A stretch of 64,000 nucleotides of DNA from Sepioteuthis lessoniana (GCA_963585895.1 OY757912.1:77552112-77616111), one strand, 5' to 3'; shown: positions 44,080-55,166, counted from the stretch's first letter. Notes: generated by a model from the sequence alone, not told the origin. Program-made: numbers and translations.

Positions 44080-44975
44080 TTGCTTTGGTTTTATGGCATA
44101 TCAACCATTTTAAGTTATCTAATGGCGAATCCTCTTTATACATATATATATATTTGATAAATATATTTTGTAAACACATTTATTTGATAACGTTTTTAAA
44201 CGAACTGAAAAACATACATTTGCACGCAGTTACATGGTTCATGTAAAGCCATGTATTCAATTAAACATTAGTCATTTGTTTACACATAGTTAAATGATCA
44301 AACAGTTCTATTTGAAATAATCCAATTTATCCTAAGTTAACAAAGTTAAAAGGTTCTAAGTATTGCTATGTATCACTAAAAATTCAATTAAACAACAGGT
44401 ATTTTGTTTACACGCAGTTAATTGATCAAGCTGTTCTATTCCTAACAATTCAATTTAACACAAGTTAACGAAGTTAAAAGATTCCAAGTATTGCTATGTG
44501 TCACTAAAAATGCAATTAAACATCAGTCATTTGTTTACACGCAGTTAATTGATCAAGCTGTTCTATTTCTAACAATTCAATTTAGCACAAGTCAACGAAG
44601 TTAAAAGGTTCCAAGTATTGCTATGTAGCATTAAAACTCAATTAAACATCATTTGTTTACACGCAGTTAAAACAGTTCTATTTCTTGCAATTCAATTAAG
44701 CCAAAATCTTTTGTTTGCACACAGATTAAATGTCAAACAATTCTATTTGACCCATAGATTGGACCCGATCAGATGCTACCAGTCCGGGACAGAGTGGACC
44801 AGGTAGTGATAGTAATGAAGGAGCTCTTCACATTCCCCAAAGCTCCAGCATTATTGGAGCCTCACGATATCAAGTGTCATATCCAGGACGCTCGTCGGGG
44901 GGGGGTCTTACCCCTCTGTAATGATGCGGCCGGTGTATTCTACAGCCCCAGCCTACTGGGCTTGGGGCGACTGGA
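44080..44975 (-). mobile_element. SINE B with internal tandem repeats
   Basis: Tail complement at 44090 (TTTTATGGCATATCAACCAT), head complement at 44755-44965 (GGTCTTACCCCTCTGTAATG, CTACAGCCCCAGCCTACTGG). Between, a unit of 122-129 bp is repeated: TTTGTTTACAC recurs at 44275, 44404, 44530 and 44652. About 900 bp in all. Confidence 0.85.
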
Positions 44976-45029
44976 AAGAGAGCTGTAGATTGTGTCGAGA
45001 CATATGAAAGGATATCGATATATATATAG

Positions 45030-45472
45030 ATATCATCATCATCATCAGCAGCAGCAGCAGCATCTTGTCGTGCTACCAGCACTGATATCCCTGACTCCTT
45101 CTGGCCACTCCTCCCTATCTTTCATCGCTTCCGGCAGGTCCTCAGGGCAACATCCCGTCACTGCTGTATGTAGGTTCGAGCTAGTCTCCTTGCTTTTGCT
45201 CGGCCATGTGAAGGGGTCCATAGGAGAAGATCACTTATGAACTCGTCCCTGCTTCTCCAGCAGTATCCTGAATGTTTGGTTCGTCTAATTTTGATAGTTT
45301 TCGTGATGGGAAGTAGGGGGCCGTACAGCTGTTGCTTTGTTGCGTGTTACCTCGAGGACTTGTTCAAAATTGCTAGCAGCATTCTTGTGTAGTTGCCGTC
45401 AAGCTTTTTCTCCATCCGTTTAGTCAGCGTTCATGTAGTGCATCCATGTAGCCGTATCGACACGACCGAATA
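45030..45472 (-). mobile_element. RTE LINE 3' end
   Basis: Begins (on the minus strand) near 45472 in the thumb region and ends with complement of an ATGATGATG tail (45031-45047) and an extra CTG repeat. RTRHAGHC-like block near 45250-45300. A 5'-truncated insertion. Confidence 0.8.
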
Positions 45473-45892
45473 AACATTGCAGTTAATTACTTACTTACCA
45501 TTGTTGCCTAGAGAATAGTTGACGTTCGTGCCGAGTTGAGGCACATATGTTGTATGCTGATTTTTTCGGCACACTCTCGATTCTTTCTTTGGTGACTCGA
45601 ATAGCCTTACCGTTACACGCAACTATTCTTCTCTTTTCTTTGTGCATTTGAAGAAGGTGATCGTATCTAAAAGAAAGAAAGAAAACACTAAGACAAACAA
45701 AAAAATAAAACTAAATCATCAATAATTATTGTCCTATTTTTTCTACCTTTGCCCATATTCATTTACTGCGCCTGCGTATACGAATGGTTTTTAGTGTCAA
45801 TCAGTGCTTCTGTAAGAGATTTTGATTTTCTGCCGATACTATTCATTTAAAGCAACTTTTCTTGCTTTTTTAACCAAAGATTTAACTTTCAA
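45473..45892. other. unassigned sequence
   Basis: Nothing recognised. Confidence 0.4.
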
Positions 45893-45972
45893 GAATAAAT
45901 AATATTGATTTTTCAAAGCATTAATATCTATTATGTATATTTTTTCTAATTAATTTTTTTTTCTTTCTTTCC

Positions 45973-46003
<31 letters not shown>

Positions 46004-46369
46004 CCTATTTCTATCTCTCTAGTCTGTTCCTATTTTACTATCTATCGATCGATCGATCGATCTGTATATCTCTATGAATGTATGTATGTATGTACCATAT
46101 ATATATATATATATATATATACTCATGTAGAAGTCGATATTCTATATAACTAAAATTTGGATTTATAGTCGTGAAATGAGTTAAATTTTGATTTTAATTT
46201 TTGAAGTCAATAGCAGCTTTACATCATTCCGATTACATTTTAATTTCAGACATACAAAATGACTTATGATCATTTCGATAATTATTTTCACTAAGAAAAA
46301 TTATATTAATTTTTCAAAGCATTAATATTTATTATATATATTTTTTTACTAATTAAAGATATTTATTTG

Positions 46370-46404
<35 letters not shown>

Positions 46405-46690
46405 ATCCCCTTCGATACTATTCAATTTCTATCTATCTAGTCCGTTCCTATCGATCGATCTATCGATCTCTTTGTATGTATGTATCTACCATAATTAAGC
46501 ATGAAGAAGTCAATCGTCTCAATTAGTAGAATTTGGTATGTCTTCGTGAAATAAGTAACTTTTGATGGTAATCTTTGAAATCAATAGCTGCTTCGGATCC
46601 TTCGGTCATATTTTAAATTTCAGCCTTAGAAAATACTTCATGATTATTTCGATAATTATTTTCTCTAAAAAATCTAGATCTACAAGATTC
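45893..46690. repeat. tandem duplication, two ~400-bp units with TATC/CTTT/TATG arrays
   Basis: TTTTTCAAAGCATTAATAT occurs at 45909 and 46312, ATCGATCGATC at 46046 and 46449, and TTCGATAATTATTTTC at 46275 and 46649. Two diverged copies, each holding tetranucleotide arrays that have expanded independently (TATC in the first, CTTT in the second). Confidence 0.85.
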
Positions 46691-46772
46691 CACCTCTACA
46701 TGCTGCATGTTATAATTATATTAAGAAAAAAACATATGGTAAAAATGTTACAGAATTTGTTTTTTATATACG

Positions 46773-47113
46773 TACCGTATTTGACGACATACAAGGAGCA
46801 CTTTTTTCTACTAAAAATATCTTTTAAAATTTGCCTGTGTCTTATATGCTATATGCAGATTTAAAATTTGCGATATTTGGCCGAAATTAGGTACCTGGAG
46901 ACTCCTATTAGCTTAGACTTTAGAGTAACTTTCATTCCCCTATTGTCATAATTTAAAAGGCGTTTATGGAGATTAAAAGTGTTATCATTGATAATATTCA
47001 TAATGTCAATTTCATCACGTTTGATATGAGTATTTTGTTTTTTTCGATTTTCCCTGCTGAAATTGGAGTGCGTCTTTTACACCCGTGCATCTTATCTGCC
47101 GTCAAATACGGTA
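46773..47113. mobile_element. 341-bp MITE with ~28-bp terminal inverted repeats
   Basis: Left TACCGTATTTGACGACATAC, right complement TACCGTATTTGACGGCAGAT. Subterminal GTGTCTTAT/GTGCGTCTT repeats occur inside. TA flanks it. The CCGTATTTG(A/C)CGGC end type is widespread in animal MITEs; superfamily not assigned. Confidence 0.8.
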
Positions 47114-47192
47114 TATTTAAACATTATCAGCTCCTTTTATCAAAACTGCATGAACATGAATCAACACGTAGAAATATCTACATAGCATTATA

Positions 47193-47457
47193 AAAGTAAA
47201 ATTGGCAACCGTAGTCGAGGGCGACCCGAAGGCTCTCTTTTCAATAGCTGCTACACCAAGATGTCGGGGAGAACAATACCTCTTTCCCTGTATTGCCCCA
47301 CTTTACCCTTGATTTGCATCGAAAAATCTTAAGTGTTAAACGAGGAGGCATGAAGTACCATTTTTTGAGTCATTGGTATGACTCGACCTGGGATTGAACC
47401 CCGATCTCCCGCACCATTTGTGAACACTCTCACCATTATACCAACGGCCCAGTTAAA
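47193..47457 (-). mobile_element. SINE C, 11-bp target duplication
   Basis: ATAGCATTATA (47182-47192) and ATAGTATTATA (47458-47468). Minus orientation from AAAAGTAAAATTGGCAACCG to CATTATACCAACGGCCC. Confidence 0.9.
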
Positions 47458-47469
47458 TAGTATTATAGT

Positions 47470-47855
47470 TATACATATTTTATACATATATTATATATAG
47501 GGTGAAATTGGGAGTTGATAATAACTTATAAAGAAGTGACCAGAAAAAAATCATATTTTTTGAAAAATTTACGCACATGGTCGACTTAAAAATACACAAA
47601 GTGGTGATTCAATAAAACCCCCTATATCTTCGAGGACACACTGAAGAAAGCCTGAGATGCAACCCTGATCGTAGTTTTCTGTTTTATTTTTCCTCCTATG
47701 AACGACGGTGGTTTTCACTAAGATCTTGTTAGTATGGAGTTGCTCGTTAGTCTCCTTTTCATGACGTCCCTGACTTAGTAGTCAAGGGCATGAAAATCCG
47801 GAAAACGAATATAAAAATTGGCAAAATAATAAAGATTTTTATCCAGCTGCTCTTG
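47470..47855. other. unassigned sequence
   Basis: Nothing recognised. Confidence 0.4.
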
Positions 47856-47940
47856 TTTTAGTCTAATGGTTTGCATTCTAATCTTGCAGGTCCATTGATT
47901 TCTAAATCGTGAGTTCGATCCTCACCCAAGGCCCTATACT
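47856..47940 (+). other. tRNA-like sequence (SINE head or tRNA relic)
   Basis: A-box-like TAGTCTAATGG (47867-47877) and a perfect T-arm GTGAG-TTCGATC-CTCAC (47911-47927). The acceptor stem does not pair, so this is not a functional tRNA gene. It differs from heads A, C and D. Confidence 0.55.
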
Positions 47941-48024
47941 TAAAGTGATTACACCAAAATCTAAATCATTCTTATTTTTTAGAACAGTTCGATAAGTATA
48001 ATGGTTGATAAGTAAAAGTAGCAA

Positions 48025-48560
48025 GCCATTGTAACTCAGCCCATTCGACTGAGTCTGTAGAATACACCAACGGCATCTCTGCGAGTGGGTAAGATCCCTA
48101 CTCCAACTGATGTCCAGGATATGAAGTTAAACAAACTGATTATGAGGCTCCAGTTCTGGAGCTTTGGGGACTGCAGAGTATCCCTTCATTGCCATTACTC
48201 GCAGGTCCACTCTGGCCCAGAGTGGTATCGTCAGATATGGTCCTATCAATGAGTCACATAGAACTGTTTAATATTTAAACTGTGTGCAAACAAATGACTT
48301 ATATTAAGTTGAATTGTTAGAAATAGAACTTTTTGGCCAATTAGCTGTGTGTAAACAAATCATTGAGAGAAAATGAAGTTAATCGTGTTAGATAGAAAGG
48401 CTTGAAACTGTTTAACTGTGTGCAAAGGAATGAGCTTACTCGCGTTTAAAAATGTGATCTGTAAAATGTGTTTCCATATCATATATTTAATATAGACGTA
48501 TAAAAAAGAGTTGGCATTAAATAATCAACAATGGCTGATATACCATGAAACTTAACAAAC
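48025..48560 (+). mobile_element. SINE B
   Basis: CAGCCCATTCGACTGAGTCT head, GAGCTTTGGGGACTGCAGAG, AT-rich part with CTGTGTGCAAACAAATGACT, and tail GGCATTAAATAATCAACAAT...GATATACCATGAAAC. Confidence 0.8.
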
Positions 48561-48599
48561 TACCTAGACTCCCAATTATGTGTTAAACTAAGTTAGCTC

Positions 48600-48815
48600 A
48601 ATACTGTGACTTTGTTTAATGGCATATCAACCTTCGTAGCTTATTTAATGCCGAAGACATCCTTGTAGAAGATCAGTTGTGGCAAGATTTGACCCAAAGC
48701 CAGAAAGAGTATATGGGTTCATGACTTTCAAAAGTATGTTAGTGCGGAAGTGAATGTAATTGCGTGACTGTGGTCGCCGGCCAGCACGTTAACCATTACA
48801 CTATTGGAACTGTCC
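48600..48815 (-). mobile_element. SINE A, diverged
   Basis: TGTTTAATGGCATATCAACC tail complement, body, and a head remnant ACGTTAACCATTACACTATT. Confidence 0.75.
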
Positions 48816-48839
48816 TAAACTAAGGTTACTTAGTAAATG

Positions 48840-49262
48840 AGACAAGGCACGTTGAGAGTAGCTGTTACGACCAGATCACTGAAGTTAAGCAGCGATGAGC
48901 TTGCTCAGTACTTAGATGAGTGACCACTTACTGGGCCTGCAGAATACACAGTGTTTCTGTAGAGAAGTAAGACCCCCCACCACCACCACCAACGAGTGAC
49001 ACTAAACAATCTGATGGTGAGGTTCCAGTAATGCTGGAACTTTGGTAAATGCGTAGTACCGCTTCATTATCATTGCTCCTAGATCCACTCTGGCCAGGAG
49101 TGGTAGCACCTGCTAGGGCCCTATCAATCTGTCAAATAGAACTAAACTATGTACTAATGCTAAACTGAACTGTTTCAAATAGAACTGTTTTTTTTTTTTT
49201 TTGTATAAAATGGATTTGGCATTAAATAACCTACAGTGGTTGATATACCATGAAATCAAAGC
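48840..49262 (+). mobile_element. SINE B with 5S rRNA-derived head (SINE3-like)
   Basis: 48846-48930 aligns with 5S rRNA: GATCACTGAAGTTAAGCAGC, AGTACTTAGATGAGTGACCA, retaining most of the internal control region (A box, intermediate element, C box). It runs straight into the B body (CTGGGCCTGCAGAATACACA, CCAGTAATGCTGGAACTTTG, CTCTGGCCAGGAGTGGTAGC) and then the A/B tail GGCATTAAATAACCTACAGT...GATATACC. This suggests B is a 5S-headed SINE whose other copies lack the head. Confidence 0.8.
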
Positions 49263-49865
49263 AAAGTGGCTGCTAGTGTAAGCAATGTAAGGTCTTCGTG
49301 GCAAACGAAAAAAAATGATATCCAAAAATGAACTACTCTGTCCTTGTCATGTACTTCTTGCACCCGATGACCTTATCCACAACACCTCTGTCACTGAATA
49401 AGTTTGACTTGCTTTGCAATGACACTGATTAGCTTACATGCCCCGTTGTGGGCTTATCAGACGATCTCAGTCATTTTCACGACATCTCATTACAAAGCGA
49501 ACTTCTTTCTCTTGGCTACAGATGACAGATTCTCGCTGGAGGCCTCCAGATATTTTCTTGCCTTGATCAGGTCATTTCCAAGAAAGTGAATATTATTGAA
49601 CCGTGATGATTGGCAGCAAGGACAACGAAGATGGCTTGAATTTTTATTCATAGTCTAAAATAGGAAGTGTCCCTGCTCACAGTACATCTAAAAGAAGCAC
49701 GGCTTGGAAATGTTTTTATAAAAAAAGAAAAAAAATATGCTGCTCATTTGGAAATATTCTACTCATAAACTCATGCAATTTATCGGGACAAAAATATTTC
49801 CGAACATGTATGAAAAAAGAACCACCGCCCCTAGAAATAAAAAAAAAAAAGAAAAAGAAAGGTTG
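49263..49865. other. unassigned sequence
   Basis: Nothing recognised. Confidence 0.4.
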
Positions 49866-50128
49866 GTTGGTTTTTATGGGATTAACTAACCTAAAAATCT
49901 TTTTTTTTAGATGGGACCCGAGGAGGTGCTACACCTCTGGGTCAGAGTGGAGCTGGAAGTCATTGGCAATCAAGTAGTACTCTATATTCCCCAAACCTCC
50001 AGAACTGGAGCCTCGCCATCAGATTTTTTTGTGCCATATCTTGGACATTAGTTGGGATGAGAGTCTTATCTTTCTGCAGAGACGCAGTTTGTGCATTCTA
50101 CAATCCGAGCTGGCTGAGCTGGAAAAAT
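49866..50128 (-). mobile_element. SINE B 5' half
   Basis: AGATGGGACCCGAGGAGGTG, CCCCAAACCTCCAGAACTGG and GTCTTATCTTTCTGCAGAGA in complement orientation. Confidence 0.75.
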
Positions 50129-50364
50129 TAAGAATAATTCGACCAATCTAGTTATTTGTATTTTCTAACTCTAAATGTTCCGGAAATGAATAATCATTCT
50201 ATATCGAATTAAGATATGAAAATGAACCTCACTCGTAAAATGTTAAATAATTTTTTTCGAAAAATAAAAAAAAATTACGGTTTAATTTGAGGGTCTAATT
50301 ATTTCAAATCACAAAAACAAAACAAAAAAAATACAAGATTTTTTTTTTACCGAAAAATATGAAC

Positions 50365-50702
50365 GGGTGCATGCAACTATACAAGAATGCTGCGAGTAAT
50401 AGTGAACAAGTCCTGGAGGCAGCAGCCCACAAACAGCAGCTGTACGGCTAATTACCATCCATCACGAAAACTATCCAAGTTAGACGAACCAGACATGCGG
50501 GACACTGCTGGAGAAGTTGCGACGAACTCAAAAGTGACGTATTCCTGTGGACCCCTTCACATGGACGAACAAAGGCAAGACGATCTGTGCCGATACAGGA
50601 TGTAGCCTTGAAGACCTACCAGAAGTGATGGACGATATAGAAGGGTGGTAGGAGAGGGTCAGGTATATATGTGCTGATGGCGCGACAAGATGATGATGAT
50701 GT
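50365..50702 (+). mobile_element. RTE LINE 3' end
   Basis: Starts at the GCAACTATACAAGAATGCTG (NYTRMLR) codons, then LNKSWRQ, the RRTRHAG block, DELKSDVFLWTPSHGRTKAR and so on, in shifting frames, ending in GATGATGATG. 5'-truncated. Confidence 0.8.
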
Positions 50703-50766
50703 ATCATTGAAACTAAGTAAAAACAACGAAAAAAAAGCATAAATCAACACCTCAGTAACCAAGAAT

Positions 50767-50774
<8 letters not shown>

Positions 50775-50857
<83 letters not shown>
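50775..50857. repeat. (CA)n(TA)n array
   Basis: CA 50775-50807, TA 50808-50857. Confidence 0.95.
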
Positions 50858-50863
<6 letters not shown>

Positions 50864-51100
50864 AAAACAAAATAATCCAAAATGAAGAATTTAATATTAA
50901 ATAAAGTCGATGTTATGACGTTTTAGTTTTAATAGACCATCGTCAGGGCTTAGAAAAGATGTTATCGAGTGTCGTTAAAAAAACGATTTATAAAATGAAA
51001 AACAAGGAAGGAGATTATATATACAGAGAAACCGTTTAATTGATAAATCAGCATTCATATTTTTTAAAAATATTTGACTGTTTAAGGCAATAATGTAGAA
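50858..51100 (-). mobile_element. dispersed repeat with hammerhead-core-like motif
   Basis: Minus strand 50947-50917 reads CTGACGATGG...AAACTAAAACG, the same motif as at 10324 and 56320 with some decay. Flanks match 10255-10525. Confidence 0.5.
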
Positions 51101-51123
51101 CAAATGGAATCATCAAGAAATAT

Positions 51124-51350
51124 AGAAGAAGAAGAAGAAGAAGAAGAAGAAGAAGAAGAAGAAGAAGAAGAAGAAGAAGAAGAAGAAGAAGAAGAACGAG
51201 ATATACAAGAGGAAGAGACAGAAGAAAGGAAAGAGAAGAAAAATAAAGAAAAGAAAAGAGAAAGAAAGAAAAAGAAGAGATAGGAGAAGGGGAGAAATGA
51301 AAAAGAAAAATGAATGGATAAAAAAGATAAGAAAAAGTAGGGGAAAAAAG
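51124..51350. repeat. (GAA)n array and purine tract
   Basis: GAA repeated about 24 times (51124-51197), then an A/G-rich tract to 51350. A candidate H-DNA former. Confidence 0.9.
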
Positions 51351-51439
51351 TTGAAGTATACAGACGTATTATACTTAAATAACTTACTATAGTTAAATCA
51401 TAAAAATCAACCGTATTTTCTTCTCTTTTCTTCGATCAA

Positions 51440-51485
51440 ACGGTTAAATCTGTTAAACTCCGCTTAAAAATTGAGTTTGAGTCAA
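51440..51485 (+). mobile_element. SINE D 3' end at gap edge
   Basis: TTAAACTCCGCTTAAAAATT is the D 3' half. The sequence is cut by the gap. Confidence 0.6.
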
Positions 51486-51685
51486 NNNNNNNNNNNNNNN
51501 NNNNNNNNNNNNNNNNNNNNNNNNNNNNNNNNNNNNNNNNNNNNNNNNNNNNNNNNNNNNNNNNNNNNNNNNNNNNNNNNNNNNNNNNNNNNNNNNNNNN
51601 NNNNNNNNNNNNNNNNNNNNNNNNNNNNNNNNNNNNNNNNNNNNNNNNNNNNNNNNNNNNNNNNNNNNNNNNNNNNNNNNNNNNN
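51486..51685. other. assembly gap, exactly 200 N
   Basis: 200 consecutive N, probably a placeholder rather than a measured size. Frames crossing it are meaningless. Confidence 0.99.
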
Positions 51686-52138
51686 AGTTTGACAACCGCA
51701 GTCAGAACGCTGAATGAAATGAGGCGATCTTAGTCTTGAAGGTTTTTGCAGCCTGAGGAAGTGCCTACACTTGACACCAAATGGAAGTGTAGGAGTAGGT
51801 CGACGTCATCGAGGCTCTGATAGTGAGGACCGAAAAATTCCCTTCCTTGCTCACGTAATCGTTCTTGGTTATCTGATCATGTATTGCTTCATACACAATT
51901 GGGCCAGTTGTAAGGTAACAACTCATATTGGGAACTATCTTCTAACCATCTTCCAAGCTTAGCTTAGTTTGGCACAAGACTAAAATTATAGGGTACTCAA
52001 TGGAAATAAAACTCACTAATACTCGTCTACTAACTCGTATACCATCAAATGCCAAGTGACCTAAAAATTTATTCAAATTAATCACAAGGTCACTAGTTTA
52101 AGTTACAATGAACACTGAACTCACTACTCTGTAAAAGT
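51686..52138. other. unassigned sequence
   Basis: The first 20 bases (AGTTTGACAACCGCAGTC) look like a SINE C end. The rest is not recognised. Confidence 0.4.
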
Positions 52139-52405
52139 TGATTGATTGATTGATTGTTTTTAATGACAGGTCAACCTGTATGGAGTTGTTTCATGCCTTG
52201 GGTTTTGGAAATTGCCTAGATCGTACGTTTATATTTACATTTTTATATAGTTCTAGCATTTCTATCAAATAGGAATAGGTTTCAAAGGCATATATTTAAC
52301 CCATAGATGAGACCCTAAGCTGGAAGCACTTTTCCGGATCAGAGTACTCCACACTCCCCTGGTTTCCAGAACTGGAGCCACACCATCCGATAAAGTTTAG
52401 AGTCA
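52139..52405 (-). mobile_element. SINE B fragments
   Basis: Tail-like AATGACAGGTCAACCTGTAT...TTTCATGCC, then head complement ATAGATGAGACCCTAAGCTG, TTTCCAGAACTGGAGCCACA. Confidence 0.6.
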
Positions 52406-52407
52406 TA

Positions 52408-53005
52408 AAAAGTGTCTCAATATATGTGGGACCCATGTGACTGCTAATAACTCTACTAAGAATAATGTTGTGCTGTTTTTTTGTTTCAGATTTGAAAATA
52501 GTATACTATAATAACTATTGATCCTCGATTACAATACCTTGGACAAGAGAGGAAAAATATTTTGAGTCACTACTTATTTGGAGACAAAATCATTCAAAAC
52601 TGTGCAAGCAAAATTTCGTTGGAAGTTTAACTTAGCAATTATCCCCAGAAAAGCCAAATTTATCTTTGGGTAAACAAATTTCAAGCCACAGGGTCAGTAA
52701 ACAATCACAACAAGAAGGTAGAAAATCCCAGATCTGGCAAAAAGTTGACTGCAAGATGTCCTGACAGTGGATGTGGTGAGAGATTCTGTCGGCAGGAGTC
52801 CAAAAAAGTCCCTCCGAAGACGTTCCCAAGAACTTGGTCTTTCACGTGCACGGTAGGATAAAATCAATCAATTTCTGCCCTTGCCATCTGGTTTGACCTT
52901 TTTAAAGTGATATGGTTACATTTTTAGACTCAGATGAAAGATGAATTAATGCAATATAAATTATCATTTTAATAGGTTGCATCTATTTTGAGACACCCCG
53001 TACCT
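52408..53005 (+). mobile_element. IS630/Tc1-like transposon, N-terminal remnant with TIRs
   Basis: Ends: AGTGTCTCAATATATGTGG (52411) and TATTTTGAGACACCCCGTAC (52984), an inverted pair. Coding traces in order: QERKNILSHYLFGDKIIQNC, KFRWKFNLAIIPRKAK (shifted frame), VNKFQATGSVNNHNKK, PRSGKKLTARCPDS, then VVRDSVGRSPKKSLRRRSQE (shifted) and LGLSRAR. This is the DUF4817/HTH half; the DDE half is deleted. Same broad family as 34370-35145. Confidence 0.75.
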
Positions 53006-53029
53006 AGACTCTCCCTTTTATTTGGAGGG

Positions 53030-53190
53030 TCTTACACCCCTGCATGGGAGACAGATTATTCTTAGCCCTGCCATTAGGACGAGAAAAGAAGAGAGATTTA
53101 GCGGTAAAATAAATTATCTTATTGAAAGAAGGCACTCGTTGTAATCGCATCCAGTATGACAATTGTGTTCAAGCGACGGGACAGAATTTT
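53030..53190. repeat. left copy of a ~150-bp duplication flanking a SINE B
   Basis: GAGATTTAGCGGTAAAATAA and TTGTAATCGCATCCAGTATG recur in diverged form at 53935-54020. Confidence 0.65.
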
Positions 53191-53239
53191 AAAAAATGGA
53201 AACCAAAATAAGATTGTTGGCTGCTTGTTTTGTCTTTTT

Positions 53240-53287
53240 TTTTTTCGGCATATCAACTCTTGTAGGCTATTTAATGTCAAATCCCGT

Positions 53288-53335
<48 letters not shown>

Positions 53336-53930
53336 GGGGGTTGTAAGCGAATTGTTTACAGGAAACTTTATTTTTAAACGAGTTGTTCGAGCTCATTGGT
53401 TGGTCCACGGTTGAATGGTTTCAATTATTTCTATCTAACACTATTAATTTTATTTAATATTAATTATTCATTTTCACACACTAATATATGATTTTAGGCA
53501 TTCGTATCAAACACTAATAATTCTATTTAATATAAATCATTTATTTATACACAGTTAAATGTTTTAAAGTATTGCATTTTTAAGATTTGTAATTCTATTC
53601 ATCAAGTATTCCAGTCCATTACGAATAATCTGCACACAGCTGAAAAGTTTCAAATAACTAATAATAATAATCCTTAGTAAATTATTGAATAGTTTTATCA
53701 TTACCTATAGATGAGACCCTAACAGGTACTACCAATCCGGGTTAGAGTGGAACTGGGAGTAATGGGAATGAAGGTGTAATCCCAATTCTTCAAATTTCCA
53801 GGATTAAATAGTCTCATCATCTAAACTAGTTTAGTTTTATACTAAAGATAACCCCTTTTGAGATGGGTTATTACCCCTCTACAGAGGGATCAGTGAACCT
53901 ATTCTAAGCCCTGCCAATTGGGCGGGAAAA
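53240..53930 (-). mobile_element. SINE B with (TA)n
   Basis: Tail complement CGGCATATCAACTCTTGTAG at 53247, TA array 53296-53332, AT-rich part with repeats of ATTCTATTTAATATAAATC, head complement to 53925. Confidence 0.75.
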
Positions 53931-54030
53931 AGAGAGAGATTTAGCAGTGAAATAAGTAATCCTATTGAAAGAAGATAATTGTTGTAGTCGCGTCCAACAT
54001 GAAAATAGGCGACGGGATAGGATGTAAAAA

Positions 54031-54680
54031 ATAAAAATGAAAGGCAAAATAGAGAGAAATAGCATAAAGAAATGGTAGCAGAATCAAGGGGTATCTATGG
54101 TGGGTAGAATCACGGCACGCACTTTGTTCAAAGAGAGAGAAAAGAAGAGGAGGAAAGGAGAGATCAATACATAGAGAAAGAGAGCAGCGTAAAATCAAAA
54201 CGACCGACAGATGAAAAAAAAACAGCCAATAAATAGATAGATAAATAAAATAAAACAAAACAAAATAAGATAAAATAAAATAAATAAAATAAAATAAAAT
54301 TACGTAAATAAACTTTTAATTTAGGAAGCCATGGATGTTTCCTCCGACATAGAAATAGTAACAAGAAACGATGCTTTACAAAAACAAACATGTAGAGTTT
54401 AAAAAAATGAAGAAAAGGAAAACAAAAATCAAAAATAAATAAACAAATAAATAAATATACGTTGTCTCCCATTTGTTAACTACGATATCTTAGTAAATCA
54501 TCAAACTGGGTCTTATTCCAGCTATAGTAAGATCGAATTGAGATGAAGGCACGGGCTCTTGTCTATTCACCGTCATTAAAAAGATACACGCTTCCTGGGC
54601 GATTGCACATGCATATACATTTGCATATATGTTAGTGTGACTACGTCATAATTCGACCCCTCCACCACGAAAAGGATGAA
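54031..54680. other. unassigned, A-rich
   Basis: AAATAAAAT simple repeats at 54235-54300 and 54435-54460. Phe-rich minus frames are repeat translations. Confidence 0.5.
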
Positions 54681-54684
54681 ACAA

Positions 54685-55110
54685 CAGAGTTTTCCTTCTT
54701 CTAGACTAGTTGCCTAAGCAAGACTAAAGAACCAAGTCTGCCCTTCTACAATCCATAATTGGTAAAGATTTCTTTTTCGTAAGTTGGTTGCCTTACCAAG
54801 GTTAAAGCATCAAGTCTGTTCTATTATTTACCGATAATTGAAGGGAGAACGGATGAATTCGCGTCTTTTCTAAGCGGAGTATAGCTGGTTTGAATTCAAA
54901 AGTTTTCTTTCTCCAAGATTTGTTGCCTTACCAAATCTATAAAATCTTCAGTTCCACTATTTACCCCTAAATGGAGGTAGAACGGCTTCAGGACTGGAAC
55001 TGCTCCACCTGATGTGGTTTAGCTTCATATCTAAGACACTTATTACGGAGGGTACCCCTCTCCAGGGGTAGAGTCGGTGTATTCTACCACACCAGCTTCA
55101 GAGGATTCAA
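54685..55110 (-). mobile_element. SINE D (diverged, rearranged) and SINE B head
   Basis: D body blocks CTTCTAGACTAGTTGCCTAA, then GTTGGTTGCCTTACCAAGG and CAAGATTTGTTGCCTTACC occur three times, so D body pieces are repeated; 54985-55108 is a SINE B head complement. Confidence 0.6.
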
Positions 55111-55166
55111 TGACATCAGCCATTATAAATTGAACAGTTTTTATTGACATTTTCAGAACATAAAGT

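Noticed and set aside
48846-48930. functional 5S rRNA gene
   Set aside because: 5' part is diverged, several stem positions are changed, and it is fused to a SINE body shared with many copies.
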